DNA from: Pseudomonas syringae
GTDB lineage: Bacteria; Pseudomonadota; Gammaproteobacteria; Pseudomonadales; Pseudomonadaceae
Assembly: GCF_023278085.1 (NCBI RefSeq)
Contig: NZ_CP066265.1
Span: 3,006,501 to 3,070,500 of the forward strand
Length of the DNA stretch: 64,000 nt
Direction: 5' to 3'
Below, piece by piece: positions 28,412 through 37,987 of the stretch (position 1 is its first letter; every line of letters begins with the position of its first letter). Both the position numbers and the translations under genes were made by a program. Under the pieces are notes generated by a model. The model ran no database searches and had not been told where the DNA came from. It saw only the letters and a program-made list of their open reading frames with translations.

Positions 28412-28448
28412 GCGCCTGGGACCGAAAGGTTCCGGGCGCTTTTTTTTT
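28412..28448 (+). terminator. Leader terminator (attenuator) before nirB
   Basis: A fully paired 12-bp stem (GCGCCTGGGACC / GGTTCCGGGCGC) with a GAAA tetraloop, followed by nine T. It sits inside the transcript leader, 38 bases before the nirB ATG, so it must be overcome for nirBD expression. In P. aeruginosa and Azotobacter such leaders are read through with the ANTAR protein NasT. Confidence 0.85.
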
Positions 28449-28486
28449 GCGTTGAAAAACCTGATTGGCCTCGGCCGGGACTCACT

Positions 28487-31048
28487 ATGAACACCACAGT
28501 CTTCCCCTCCAACGATGTAAAAACCCTGATCGTCGTCGGCAATGGCATGGTCGGGCATCATTGCGTCGAGCAGTTGATCGCGGGCGGCGCGCTTGAGCGT
28601 TATCGCATTCATGTGTTCGGCGAAGAAGCGCAGCGTGCCTATGACCGCGTGCACCTGTCCGAGTACTTCACGGGCCGCGACGCCGAATCGCTGGCCATGA
28701 GCGAAATGTCTGTCTATGAAAAGGCCGGCCTGACCCTGCACCTCGGCGTGCCGGTGCTGGAGATTGATCGTGACCGGCACGAGATCATCACGGCCGAAGG
28801 CTGCTTTAGCTACGACAAACTGATTCTGGCCACCGGCTCCTACCCTTTCGTGCCGCCGATTGAAGGTGCACAAGGCCATTCGCGGCTGGTGTATCGCACC
28901 CTTGAAGACCTCGACAACATTCGTTATGCCGCCACGAAAGCGCGGCGTGGCGTGGTGGTCGGGGGCGGCTTGCTGGGCCTGGAAGCGGCCAACGCGCTGA
29001 AGTCCCTCGGCCTTGAAGCGCACGTCGTCGAATTCGCCCCACGCCTGATGCCGGTGCAGCTGGACGACCACGGCGGTGCCGCGTTGAAGTCGCGTATCGA
29101 AGCGCTTGGGGTGGGCGTGCATCTGTCACGCGCCACGCAGTCGATCAGCGACGGCAAGCAGTATCGCTACCGCATGAACTTCGCCAATGACGAATTTCTG
29201 GAAACCGACCTGATCGTGTTTTCGGCCGGTATTCGCCCGCAGGATGCCCTGGCCCGCCAGTGCGAGCTGCAACTCGGTCCACGCGGCGGCATTGCCATTG
29301 ACGAACACTGCCGTACCAGCGACGCCGATATCTATGCGATTGGCGAATGCGCGGCCTGGAACGGCAGCGTGTTCGGTCTGGTCGCACCTGGCTACCAGAT
29401 GGCGCGTGCCGTGGCGGCGCAATTGTGCGAGAAAGACACCGAACCGTTCTTCGGTGCCGATCTGTCCACCAAGCTCAAGCTGCTGGGCGTCGACGTCGGT
29501 TCCATCGGTGACGCACATGGCGCGCTGGCCGGGGCGGTCAGCTATCGCTACATCGACGAAGCCACCGCCAGTTATCGCCGCCTGGTGGTATCGGCTGATG
29601 GCAAACAGGTACTCGGCGCAGTGCTGGTCGGCGACAACAGTTACTACGACACCCTGCTGCAATACGCGCAGAACGGCATTACCCTGCCCGCCGATCCGTC
29701 CAGCCTGATTCTGCCGCGCGGTGAAGGCGCACCAACCTTGGGTGTCGATGCCCTGCCCGCCACGGCGACGGTTTGTTCCTGCCACAATGTCAGCAAGGGT
29801 TCGATCTGCTCGGCCATCGACAGTGGCTGCACGGATCTGGCCGGGATCAAGGCGTGCACCAAGGCCGCAACCGGTTGTGGCGGTTGCACGGCGCTGCTCA
29901 AACAGGTTTTCGAGCACGAACTCATGGCCCGCGGCGTGGCCGTCGACAAAAGTCTGTGCGAACACTTTGCCTACACCCGCCAGGAGCTTTACTCGTTGGT
30001 GCGCGTCGAAGGCATCGAAAGCTTTGCTGAGCTGTTGACCCGGCACGGCAAAGGCGCACATGGCTGTGACATCTGCAAGCCTGCGGTCGGCTCGATTCTC
30101 GCCTCGTGCTGGAACCGCCCCATCACCGAGCCTTCGCTGGTGCCGCTACAGGACACCAACGACACGTTCATGGCCAACATGCAGAAAAACGGCACCTACT
30201 CGGTGGTGCCGCGCATTCCGGGCGGTGAAATCACCCCGGACGGCCTGATCGCGATTGGCGCAGTAGCCAAGAAGTACGACCTGTACACCAAGATCACCGG
30301 CGGCCAGCGCATCGATCTGTTTGGTGCGCAACTGCACGAACTGCCAGACATCTGGAGCGAGCTGATCGCTGCCGGTTTCGAAACCGGCCATGCCTACGGT
30401 AAATCGACCCGCACCGTGAAGTCCTGTGTCGGCAGCACCTGGTGTCGCTATGGGGTGCAGGACAGCGTCGCCATGGCCTTGCGCATCGAGGATCGCTACA
30501 AAGGCCTGCGCTCGCCGCACAAGCTGAAGTTCGCCGTGTCTGGTTGCACCCGTGAATGCGCCGAGGCACAAAGCAAGGACGTCGGCGTGATCGCCACCGA
30601 AAACGGCTGGAACCTGTACCTGTGCGGCAACGGCGGCATGCGCCCGCGCCATGCCGAGCTGTTCGCCACCGATCTGGATGACGAAACCCTGATCCGCTAC
30701 ATCGACCGCTTCCTGATGCTCTACATCCGCACGGCCGACAAGCTGCAGCGCACGTCGGTATGGCGAGAAACACTGGAAGGCGGCCTGGATTACCTCAAAG
30801 CGGTGATCCTCGACGACAGCCTGGGCCTGGCCGCAGAGCTGGAATCACAGATGCAACTGGTGGTGGATCGCTACGAATGCGAATGGGCCAATGCCCTCAA
30901 GGATCCGGAAAAACTCAAGCGCTTTCGCACCTTCGTCAACGACGGACGCAGCGACCCTGACGTGCACTTCGTCAAGGAGCGCGCTCAGCGTCGCCCGGCA
31001 AAACCCGAAGAACTCGCGCTTATCCCGTTGTTCAAGGAGGTGGTGTGA
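28487..31048 (+). CDS. nirB: Assimilatory nitrite reductase, NAD(P)H-dependent large subunit
   Basis: 853 residues from ATG 28487; the frame extends upstream through the leader terminator and is rejected there. Order: FAD domain (VVGNGMVGHHC), NADH domain (GVVVGGGLLGLEAANALKSLG), a [2Fe-2S] BFD-like domain (CSCHNVSKG ... CTKAATGCGGC), then the nitrite/sulfite reductase ferredoxin-like and sirohaem/4Fe-4S domains (SCVGSTWCRYG and VSGCTRECAEAQ). Reduces nitrite to ammonium in the cytoplasm. The stop overlaps the nirD ATG (TGATG). Assimilatory nitrate reductase (nasA) is not next to it, unlike in P. aeruginosa. Confidence 0.95.
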   Translation: MNTTVFPSNDVKTLIVVGNGMVGHHCVEQLIAGGALERYRIHVFGEEAQRAYDRVHLSEYFTGRDAESLAMSEMSVYEKAGLTLHLGVPVLEIDRDRHEIITAEGCFSYDKLILATGSYPFVPPIEGAQGHSRLVYRTLEDLDNIRYAATKARRGVVVGGGLLGLEAANALKSLGLEAHVVEFAPRLMPVQLDDHGGAALKSRIEALGVGVHLSRATQSISDGKQYRYRMNFANDEFLETDLIVFSAGIRPQDALARQCELQLGPRGGIAIDEHCRTSDADIYAIGECAAWNGSVFGLVAPGYQMARAVAAQLCEKDTEPFFGADLSTKLKLLGVDVGSIGDAHGALAGAVSYRYIDEATASYRRLVVSADGKQVLGAVLVGDNSYYDTLLQYAQNGITLPADPSSLILPRGEGAPTLGVDALPATATVCSCHNVSKGSICSAIDSGCTDLAGIKACTKAATGCGGCTALLKQVFEHELMARGVAVDKSLCEHFAYTRQELYSLVRVEGIESFAELLTRHGKGAHGCDICKPAVGSILASCWNRPITEPSLVPLQDTNDTFMANMQKNGTYSVVPRIPGGEITPDGLIAIGAVAKKYDLYTKITGGQRIDLFGAQLHELPDIWSELIAAGFETGHAYGKSTRTVKSCVGSTWCRYGVQDSVAMALRIEDRYKGLRSPHKLKFAVSGCTRECAEAQSKDVGVIATENGWNLYLCGNGGMRPRHAELFATDLDDETLIRYIDRFLMLYIRTADKLQRTSVWRETLEGGLDYLKAVILDDSLGLAAELESQMQLVVDRYECEWANALKDPEKLKRFRTFVNDGRSDPDVHFVKERAQRRPAKPEELALIPLFKEVV

Positions 31049-31434
31049 TGAGCTCGTCCAAGACAGCATTAATGCAAGAAAACACACCCTCTGCGCTGCA
31101 CGTGCAGTGGCATGCACTGTGTGAACGCAGGGATCTGGTCGCCAATTCCGGCGTGGTGGCCTGGCTGGCTGGCAAGCAGATCGCGCTGTTCTATCTGCCT
31201 GATACGACACAGGGCGAACACCTGTTTGCCATCGACAACCGGGACCCGAAATCCGGAGCGAATGTGATCGGACGCGGGCTGCTGGGGCAGATCGGTGGTG
31301 AGCTGGTCATCGCATCGCCGTTGTACAAACAGCACTTTCGTCTGCACGACGGCAGTTGCATCGAGTACCCGGAACAGCGGCTGGAAGTCTGGCCGGTGCG
31401 CCTGAACGGCGAACAGGTGGAGATTGCGGTCTAG
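31048..31434 (+). CDS. nirD: Nitrite reductase small subunit (Rieske-like)
   Basis: 128 residues from ATG 31048 with AGGAGG seven bases upstream, overlapping the nirB stop by one base. A Rieske-fold domain without the iron-sulfur Cys/His ligands, as normal for NirD: VAWLAGKQIALFYLP, IDNRDPKSGANVIGRG, YKQHFRLHDGSCIEYPEQ. Partner of NirB. Confidence 0.93.
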   Translation: MSSSKTALMQENTPSALHVQWHALCERRDLVANSGVVAWLAGKQIALFYLPDTTQGEHLFAIDNRDPKSGANVIGRGLLGQIGGELVIASPLYKQHFRLHDGSCIEYPEQRLEVWPVRLNGEQVEIAV

Positions 31435-31449
31435 CCTGCAAACGGTAGG

Positions 31450-31486
31450 GGCGACAACCTGATCGCTGATCGATCAGGTTATCGCC
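31450..31486. terminator. Strong stem-loop between nirD and hydrolase
   Basis: GGCGACAACCTGATCG / CGATCAGGTTATCGCC, 16 pairs with one mismatch and a five-base loop, between convergent genes. No long T run; probably a bidirectional terminator. Confidence 0.65.
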
Positions 31487-31500
31487 TGGCATAGCGCCGT

Positions 31501-32499
31501 TTACTGAAGCTCGGACACCAGTGAGGTGTTGAAGCCTGCCGGATCTTCCATTTGCGGGGCGTGGCCCATGCCTTTGAACTCAACGAGCCTGGCGCCAGGA
31601 ATCATCTGCGTGACCTGCTTGCCCAGCACCTTGTACTGACCGATCTTCGCCTTGACCTCCGGTGGCGCGATATCGCTGCCGATAGCCGTGGTGTCTGCGT
31701 CACCGATCATCAGCACGGTCGGCACCTGCAACTTCGCAAACTCGTAGAACACCGGTTGGGTGAAAATCATGTCGTAGATCAACGCCGAGTTCCAGGCAAC
31801 GACCTTGTGGCCCGGCCCCTTGTTCAAACCGGCCAGCATATCGACCCACTTGTCGTACTCGGGCTTCCAGCGGCCATCGTAATAGGTCTTCTGCTCGTAG
31901 GCGCGAATGCCTTCGGCAGTGGTCTTCAACTCGCGTTCGTACCATTGATCAACGCTGCGATACGGCACGCCGAGGGCCTTCCAGTCTTCCAGACCGATCG
32001 GGTTGACCATCACCAGTTTCTCGGTCTGTTTCGGGTACATCAACGCGTATCGGGTGGCCAGCATGCCGCCGGTGGAGTGGCCGATCACCGACACCTTCTC
32101 GAGGCCCAGTTTTTCCAGCAGCGCATGGGTGTTCAGCGCCAGTTGCTGGAAGCTGTATTGGTAGTGTTCGGGTTTGGTCGAGGTGCAGAAGCCGATCTGA
32201 TCCGGTGCGACGACACGATAGCCTGCCGCGCTCAAGCCCTTGATGGTGTCTTCCCAAGTGGCCGCGCAAAAGTTCTTGCCGTGCAGCAAAACAGCGGTAC
32301 GACCGTTGGCCTTGCCGGTGGGCTTCACGTCCATGTAACCCATTTCCAGGGACTGGCCCTGCGACTCGAACGGGAATTTCAGCAGCGGATGAGGATAAGC
32401 GAAACCTTCCAGTTGCTGACCGTAGCCGGGTGTTTCAGCCAGCGCCGTGCCTGACAGTGCAAGGGACATCAACACGCCGGCAATCTTTGCAGCCCGCAT
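31501..32499 (-). CDS. Secreted alpha/beta hydrolase
   Basis: 332 residues from ATG 32499 with a perfect AGGAGGTG six bases upstream. Signal peptide (cleaved after SGTALA). Alpha/beta hydrolase fold: oxyanion region LLHGKNFCAATWE, nucleophile elbow VIGHSTGGMLATR, acid in MIGDADTTAIG and His in EFKGMGHAPQME. Periplasmic or secreted; substrate unknown. The divergent LysR gene (32746) is the likely regulator, with a 246-base shared promoter region. Confidence 0.88.
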   Translation of the reverse strand: MRAAKIAGVLMSLALSGTALAETPGYGQQLEGFAYPHPLLKFPFESQGQSLEMGYMDVKPTGKANGRTAVLLHGKNFCAATWEDTIKGLSAAGYRVVAPDQIGFCTSTKPEHYQYSFQQLALNTHALLEKLGLEKVSVIGHSTGGMLATRYALMYPKQTEKLVMVNPIGLEDWKALGVPYRSVDQWYERELKTTAEGIRAYEQKTYYDGRWKPEYDKWVDMLAGLNKGPGHKVVAWNSALIYDMIFTQPVFYEFAKLQVPTVLMIGDADTTAIGSDIAPPEVKAKIGQYKVLGKQVTQMIPGARLVEFKGMGHAPQMEDPAGFNTSLVSELQ

Positions 32500-32745
32500 A
32501 GGGGCACCTCCTGTAAATGGAATCAAATGCTTGAACCGCCTGAACCGTAAACGGCTGACCTGCAAGTAGACCCTGTTCCCACGATAGATTCGCCTTTTTC
32601 CTGCCAACAGAACCGTTAGCAGACGTTTCGTCACGCAGCCTTCGGGCAATGGCAAAATGCTGGACGCCTCCCGCAGTGCCTGCCTAGACTGGGCCGTCCG
32701 TTATGGGCCGTTGTGGCCAGCAGGGTCTGATGCCAAGGAACAGCA

Positions 32746-33675
32746 ATGAATCGAAATGAACTGCGCAAGGCCGACATCAACCTGATGGTGGTCTTCGAGA
32801 CATTGATGCAGGAGCGTAACGTCACCCGCGCAGCAGAAAAGCTGTTCCTCGGCCAACCCACGATCAGCGCCGCATTGAACCGCCTGCGCAGCCTGCTCAA
32901 TGATCCGTTGTTCATCCGGGTCGGCCATCGCATGGAGCCCACCGCCCGCGCCCATGAAATCCTCAAGCACCTGACGCCCGCACTGGACGCCATGTCCACC
33001 GCGCTGAGCCTGACGACCGACTTCGACCCCTCGGTCAGCAAGATGACCTTTCGCATCGGTCTGACCGACGACGTCGAGTTCGGTTTATTGCCCGCCATGC
33101 TCAAGGCCATACGCCAGGAAGCACCTGGGGTGGTGATCGTGGTCAAGCACGTCGACTACCTGAATATCTCCGAGGTGCTGATGTCCGGGGACATCACCGT
33201 CGGCGTCTGCCTGACCCGAGAACTGCCGGCCAACGCCAAGCGCAAGACACTGCGTAACGTGCAGCCACGGCTGGTGCGCGCCGATAAGCCATCTGGCCCC
33301 ATGAGCATGGACGAGTACTGCTCAAGGCCGCACGTTGTGGTGTCGCACGTCGCGAGTGTCAGCAGTTTTTCAGATGAATGGCTGACCGCCCTGGGTCGCA
33401 AGCGTCAGGTGGTGCTGTCAGTGCCGCAATTCACCACCCTGCCCGCATTGATGGCAGGCACCGACATGATTTCGGGGCTGTCCGACTACGCGGCAAAGGC
33501 GATGAGCGCATTGGGTTTGCTGTATGACGAGCCATTGCCCTTCCCCACGCCGGGGCTGGACCTGTCGATGACCTGGCTGAGCGTGATGGACAGCGACCCT
33601 GCCGAACGCTGGTTGCGCAGCAGGATCGAGGAATTCATGGGCGAGCGCCGGGAAGCGCCCGCCCTGGCCGATTGA
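32746..33675 (+). CDS. LysR-family regulator, divergent from the hydrolase
   Basis: 309 residues with AAGGA upstream. N-terminal winged helix (LMQERNVTRAAEKLFLGQPT, SAALNRLRSLLNDPLF) and a substrate-binding domain of the NodD/LinR-like subgroup. It most likely controls the divergent secreted hydrolase. Its stop touches the stop of the convergent pstB with no gap. Confidence 0.88.
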   Translation: MNRNELRKADINLMVVFETLMQERNVTRAAEKLFLGQPTISAALNRLRSLLNDPLFIRVGHRMEPTARAHEILKHLTPALDAMSTALSLTTDFDPSVSKMTFRIGLTDDVEFGLLPAMLKAIRQEAPGVVIVVKHVDYLNISEVLMSGDITVGVCLTRELPANAKRKTLRNVQPRLVRADKPSGPMSMDEYCSRPHVVVSHVASVSSFSDEWLTALGRKRQVVLSVPQFTTLPALMAGTDMISGLSDYAAKAMSALGLLYDEPLPFPTPGLDLSMTWLSVMDSDPAERWLRSRIEEFMGERREAPALAD

Positions 33676-34455
33676 TCAGCCGAAACGACCGGTGATGTAG
33701 TCTTCGGTCTGGCTCTTGGAGGGCTTGGTGAAGATGGTGTCGGTGTCGCCATGCTCGATCAGTTCGCCCATGAACATGAACGCCGTGTAATCCGAGCAGC
33801 GTGCCGCCTGTTGCATGTTGTGCGTCACGATGATCACGGTGAACTGCTCTTTGAGCTCGGTGATCAGCTGTTCGATGCGACCGGTCGAGATCGGATCGAG
33901 CGCGGAGGTCGGTTCGTCCAGCAGCAAGACCTGCGGGCGCAACGCGATGGTTCGGGCGATGCACAGACGCTGCTGCTGACCACCGGACAGGCCGGTAGCG
34001 CTCTGCTTGAGCTTGTCCTTGACCTCGTCCCACAAGGCCGCGCCACGCAGGGCCTGCTCGACACGATCTTCCATTTCACGACGCGAGAGTTTTTCGTGGT
34101 GCTTGATGGCGTAGGAAATGTTGTCGTAGATCGACATCGGAAACGGCACGGGCTTCTGAAATACCATGCCCACATGGCTGCGCAGGCGGTTCATCGAATA
34201 GCCCGGCGCCAGGATGTTCTCGCCATTGAGCAGCACTTCGCCTCGTGCTTCCTGCTTCGGGTACATCGCATAGATACGGTTGAACACGCGCAGCAGGGTT
34301 GACTTGCCGCAACCCGACGGGCCGATGATCGCAGTGATGCGCTTCTCGGGAATGGTCATGTCGATGGACTTCAACGACTTCTGGTTGTTGTAGAAAAACT
34401 CCAGACCGCGAACTTGGATCTTGGTTTTTTCATTGGCCAGGGAAAGGTTGTTCAT
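33676..34455 (-). CDS. pstB: Phosphate ABC transporter ATPase
   Basis: 259 residues with Walker [11 protein letters not shown], signature [17 protein letters not shown], Walker [14 protein letters not shown], and His switch [13 protein letters not shown]. Its ATG overlaps the pstA stop by one base (TGATG). Energises high-affinity phosphate import. It is the last gene of the cluster; phoU, which usually follows, is absent. Confidence 0.95.
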   Translation of the reverse strand: MNNLSLANEKTKIQVRGLEFFYNNQKSLKSIDMTIPEKRITAIIGPSGCGKSTLLRVFNRIYAMYPKQEARGEVLLNGENILAPGYSMNRLRSHVGMVFQKPVPFPMSIYDNISYAIKHHEKLSRREMEDRVEQALRGAALWDEVKDKLKQSATGLSGGQQQRLCIARTIALRPQVLLLDEPTSALDPISTGRIEQLITELKEQFTVIIVTHNMQQAARCSDYTAFMFMGELIEHGDTDTIFTKPSKSQTEDYITGRFG

Positions 34456-35339
34456 CAGGACGCCCTATTGCGCAGAAGAATTAAGCGAGACAGCAGACTC
34501 AGTATCAGTACGAACAGCGTCATGACCAGTGCACCGGCCCATGCCAGGGAGTGCCAGTCTTCGAACGGGCTCATTGCGTACTGGAAAACCACCACCGGAA
34601 CACTGGCGATTGGTTTGAGCAGATCGCTGCTCCAGAACTGGTTGCCGAAAGCGGTGAAAAGCAATGGCGCGGTTTCGCCGGTGATCCGTGCCAGCGCCAG
34701 CAATAAGCCCGTGACCACGCCAGCCTTGGCGGCGCGCAGAACGATTTGCAGGGTCAGCTTCCATTGCGGTACACCCAGCGCCAGCGCAGCTTCGCGCATG
34801 GTCGAGGGTTGCAGTTGCATCATTTCATCGGTGGTACGCACCACCACCGGGATGACCAGCAAGGCCAACGCCAGCGCACCTGCCAGCGCGGAAAAGCCGA
34901 CCTGATGGCCAGTCACCGCATTGAGTGGCAGTACCACCACCGTGTAAACGAACAGGCCGAGCACGATGGAAGGTGCCGACAGCAAAATGTCGTTGATGAA
35001 GCGTACGGTGTTGCCCAGCTTGGTGTAACGGGCAAACTCGGCCAGCCAGATGCCGGCCATCAGGCCGATCGGCGTACCGATCAGCAGACCGATGCCGGAC
35101 ATCAGAACGCTGCCGTAGAACGCGTTGGCCAGGCCACCCTCGGTGCCGGGCGGCGGGGTCATGCCGGTAAACAGTTGCAGGTTGAGTGCATCGATACCTT
35201 TGATGATGGTGGTCAGCAGAATCCAGACCAGCCACAACAGGCCGAAGGCAGTGGCGCCACAGCTGAGCACCATCGCGATCTTGTTCTTGAAATTGCGAGC
35301 CCGGTAAATGCGCTCACTGCCCGTCATGTCCTTACTCAT
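34455..35339 (-). CDS. pstA: Phosphate ABC transporter permease PstA
   Basis: 294 residues, six membrane segments and the binding-protein-dependent permease loop ([20 protein letters not shown]). Standard compact length, unlike the enlarged PstA of the main P. aeruginosa pst operon. Overlaps pstC by four bases and pstB by one. Confidence 0.93.
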   Translation of the reverse strand: MSKDMTGSERIYRARNFKNKIAMVLSCGATAFGLLWLVWILLTTIIKGIDALNLQLFTGMTPPPGTEGGLANAFYGSVLMSGIGLLIGTPIGLMAGIWLAEFARYTKLGNTVRFINDILLSAPSIVLGLFVYTVVVLPLNAVTGHQVGFSALAGALALALLVIPVVVRTTDEMMQLQPSTMREAALALGVPQWKLTLQIVLRAAKAGVVTGLLLALARITGETAPLLFTAFGNQFWSSDLLKPIASVPVVVFQYAMSPFEDWHSLAWAGALVMTLFVLILSLLSRLILLRNRAS

Positions 35340-36331
35340 AACCCCTCCTTACGCGAAAGGCGCGACAGCATCAGACGTGCAAGGGCCAGCACGATGAAGG
35401 TGACGATAAACAACAGGAAGCCCAGCGCGATCAAGGCCGAACGGTGCAAGTCGGTATAAGCCTCGTTGAACTCGTTGGCGATCACCGAGGCAATCGAGCT
35501 GCTTGGCATCATCAGCGACGCAGAGAATTGGTGAGCGTTGCCCAGAACGAAGGTCACCGCCATGGTTTCGCCCAGCGCGCGTCCCAGGCCGAGGAAAATG
35601 CCGCCGACCACTGCCGAACGGGTGTAAGGCAGCACGATGTCCCAGACCACTTCCCAGGTCGTGCCGCCCAACGCGTAGGCCGACTCTTTCAGCGCCACAG
35701 GTACGGTGCGGAAAACTTCCTGCATTACCGAGGTAATGAACGGCGTGATCATGATTGCCAGCACGATACCGGCGGTCAGCATGCCAATGCCCAAGGGCGG
35801 ACCCTGGAACATCGGGCCGATCAATGGCAGCGCGCCGAGGTTTTCGGTGATCCATGGCGACAGGTGTTCGGCCATGAACGGACCGAACACAAAAAGCCCC
35901 CACATGCCGTAGATGATCGAAGGAATACCGGCCAACAGTTCGATTGCAGAGGCAATCGGCATGCGCAGCCAGGGCGGAGCCACTTCGGTCAGGAAGATTG
36001 CGATGCCGAAGCTCACCGGAACGGCGATCAGCAACGCCAGAAAAGAAGTAACCAGAGTGCCGTAGATCGGAACCAGTGCGCCGAACTTGCCGGCGTTCAC
36101 GTCCCACTCGGTGCTGGTCAGAAACTCAAAGCCGAACGTCTGGAATGCCAGACTGCCGCCCCACAGGGTCGACAAGGCAATACAACCCAGCAAAGCAAGC
36201 ACCAGCATCGCTGCAGCCTGCAATGAACGCTTGAACCACAGGTCATGACGATGATCCCGTTTGGCGCGCTTCTCGCCCTCGGACTCACCAGCGGAGACAT
36301 TCGCGGACAGGTATTGGGTGTTTTCAGTCAT
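35336..36331 (-). CDS. pstC: Phosphate ABC transporter permease PstC
   Basis: 331 residues. A charged cytoplasmic N-terminus (GESEGEKRAKRDHRHD) precedes six membrane segments; the permease loop is LKESAYALGGTTWEVVWDIV. Standard compact length. Overlaps pstA. A terminator-like hairpin separates it from pstS. Confidence 0.93.
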   Translation of the reverse strand: MTENTQYLSANVSAGESEGEKRAKRDHRHDLWFKRSLQAAAMLVLALLGCIALSTLWGGSLAFQTFGFEFLTSTEWDVNAGKFGALVPIYGTLVTSFLALLIAVPVSFGIAIFLTEVAPPWLRMPIASAIELLAGIPSIIYGMWGLFVFGPFMAEHLSPWITENLGALPLIGPMFQGPPLGIGMLTAGIVLAIMITPFITSVMQEVFRTVPVALKESAYALGGTTWEVVWDIVLPYTRSAVVGGIFLGLGRALGETMAVTFVLGNAHQFSASLMMPSSSIASVIANEFNEAYTDLHRSALIALGFLLFIVTFIVLALARLMLSRLSRKEGL

Positions 36332-36355
36332 GTTGAGGCCACTCGCAAGGAAAAG

Positions 36356-36394
36356 CCCCTGTCACCGAGCCGATATCGCGGCTGATGACAGGGG
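36356..36394 (-). terminator. Attenuator between pstS and pstC
   Basis: CCCCTGTCA / TGACAGGGG outer stem plus AGCCG / CGGCT inner stem. Read on the minus strand it is followed by CTTTTCC. It lies 19 bases after the pstS stop and would let only part of transcription continue into pstCAB, which suits the greater need for binding protein. Confidence 0.7.
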
Positions 36395-36412
36395 TGGTAC
36401 GGGTTGAATCAC

Positions 36413-37438
36413 TTACTTGGTGAATTCCGTTTTCCAGTAGGTCTCTACGCGATCAACCAGCGATTTTGGCAAAGCAACATAGTCCAGTTTTTCGGCTTGT
36501 TTCTGGCCGTTTTCCAGGGACCATTTGAAGAAGTCGAAAGCCGCTGCGCTTTTCTCTTCGTTCTTGGCTTTCTTGTACATGATGATCCAGGTGGTTGCCG
36601 TGATCGGCCACGCGGTGTCACCCGGAGCGTTGGTCATGATCAGGTTGAAGTCCTTGGCATCTTCCCACTTGGCCGAGTCGGCAGCGGCAGCAAACGCCTT
36701 GGCGTCTGGCTTGATGAATTTGCCGGCGGCGTTCTTCAACTGGGTGTAGGACAGTTTGTTGGTGACGGCGTAAGAGTACTCGACGTAGCCGATCGAACCC
36801 TTGATCTGTTTCACGTAGGCCGAAACACCTTCGTTACCTTTACCGCCCACGCCTGCTGGCCATTGCACGGTCGAACCGAACTTCAGCTTCTCGTTCCACT
36901 CCGGGCTGACTTTGCTCAGGTAGTTGGTGAAGTTGTAGGTAGTGCCCGAACCGTCCGAACGGTGAACGACGGTGATTGCGGTCTCAGGCAGTTTGACGCC
37001 CGGGTTCAGGGCCACGATTGCAGGGTCGTTCCACTTCTTCACTTCGCCCATGAAGATCTTGGCGAGCAGTGCGCCGTCCAGCTTCAGCTCACCGCTTTCA
37101 ACGCCTTCGACGTTGACGATCGGCACGATACCGCCGATCACGCTCGGGAACTGGCCCAGACCGCCGGCTTGCAGGTCTTCAGCGGACATCGGGGCATCGG
37201 ATGCGCCGAAATCGACAGTCGCTGCCTTGATCTGAGCAATACCGCCGCCCGAACCGATGGACTGGTAGTTGATGCGGTTTTTGGAGTCGTTGCTTTTACT
37301 GTAGTCCTGGGACCACGCCGAAATAACCGGGAAAACGAAACTCGAACCAGCGCCTGTGACGTCAGTCGCGTGGGCTACACCGCTGAGGCACAGCGAAGCG
37401 ATCAGAAGCGACAAGCGTTTTTTAGTCAGCAGTATCAC
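36413..37438 (-). CDS. pstS: Periplasmic phosphate-binding protein
   Basis: 341 residues from a GTG start at 37438 with GAGG seven bases upstream. Signal peptide (to about GVAHA), then TDVTGAGSSFVFPVISAW, IGSGGGIAQIKAATVDFGAS, HRSDGSGTTYNFTNYL: the phosphate-coordinating Ser/Gly and Asp/Arg motifs of PstS. Delivers phosphate to PstCA. A Pho-box-like site lies upstream. Confidence 0.95.
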   Translation of the reverse strand: MILLTKKRLSLLIASLCLSGVAHATDVTGAGSSFVFPVISAWSQDYSKSNDSKNRINYQSIGSGGGIAQIKAATVDFGASDAPMSAEDLQAGGLGQFPSVIGGIVPIVNVEGVESGELKLDGALLAKIFMGEVKKWNDPAIVALNPGVKLPETAITVVHRSDGSGTTYNFTNYLSKVSPEWNEKLKFGSTVQWPAGVGGKGNEGVSAYVKQIKGSIGYVEYSYAVTNKLSYTQLKNAAGKFIKPDAKAFAAAADSAKWEDAKDFNLIMTNAPGDTAWPITATTWIIMYKKAKNEEKSAAAFDFFKWSLENGQKQAEKLDYVALPKSLVDRVETYWKTEFTK

Positions 37439-37511
37439 GGTAATACCTCAGTCCAGGAGATTGTGTGGTGGCCCATATAAGGAGGCCCGAGGCGGATTTA
37501 AAACCTGAAAT

Positions 37512-37529
37512 GTTGCTGTTTAATGACAA
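37512..37529 (-). promoter_or_regulatory. Pho-box-like site upstream of pstS
   Basis: On the minus strand TTGTCATTAAACAGCAAC: first repeat matches CTGTCAT at six of seven positions, the second (CAGCAAC) is weak. Starts 74 bases before the pstS start codon, the same distance as the better Pho box of the phytate operon. Confidence 0.5.
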
Positions 37530-37987
37530 TCAAACGAATCGTGTCGGTTGACGAGGCGATTTGCTGGGGATTTTCGGGCCTTATTTTTTTGTAGAAACCG
37601 GTTTTGTCCAATATTCACGGGTGTTTGGCGCTTGGTACCGCTCAATAGCTTTTTGCCACACCCCTGACGATAGCCAAGTGCTACCCACGTTATAAAAGTG
37701 TAAGAAAGTGTGCATTTTAATAAGCAATAGAAATGACCAAGCGGTCACGTTATAGCCGAATCGACTGAAAAACGATGATGGGAGGTCTTTTCGGCAGCCT
37801 TGGCGAGGGCCCGGACGGTCAACTGCGTTATTTGGAACGCCGGAAGAGACCGTCGGGCAGAAAGCGTCGTACAGCTACCGTTCGTCGGGATCGACGGCAC
37901 CTATGGCCACTGGCCAATGACCAATATGAGTACCTTAATTCATGGCTGCCTGAAAAAGCGGCCTCTGCAAATGACGGAGTCACCACC
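37530..37987. other. Intergenic region upstream of pstS and small secreted gene
   Basis: About 460 bases. The part to 37770 is AT-rich and is promoter DNA; 37775-37987 is an in-frame upstream extension of the small secreted protein gene that encodes an unlikely Arg-rich sequence without a good start. I see no RNA gene. Confidence 0.4.

Noticed and set aside
28352..28486. Upstream extension of nirB through the leader.
   Set aside because: It would translate the leader terminator hairpin; ATG 28487 matches known NirB starts.
37775..37987. Upstream extension of the small secreted protein (start 37775).
   Set aside because: The signal peptide starts at 37988 with a proper ribosome-binding site; the extension is Arg-rich and would mask it.
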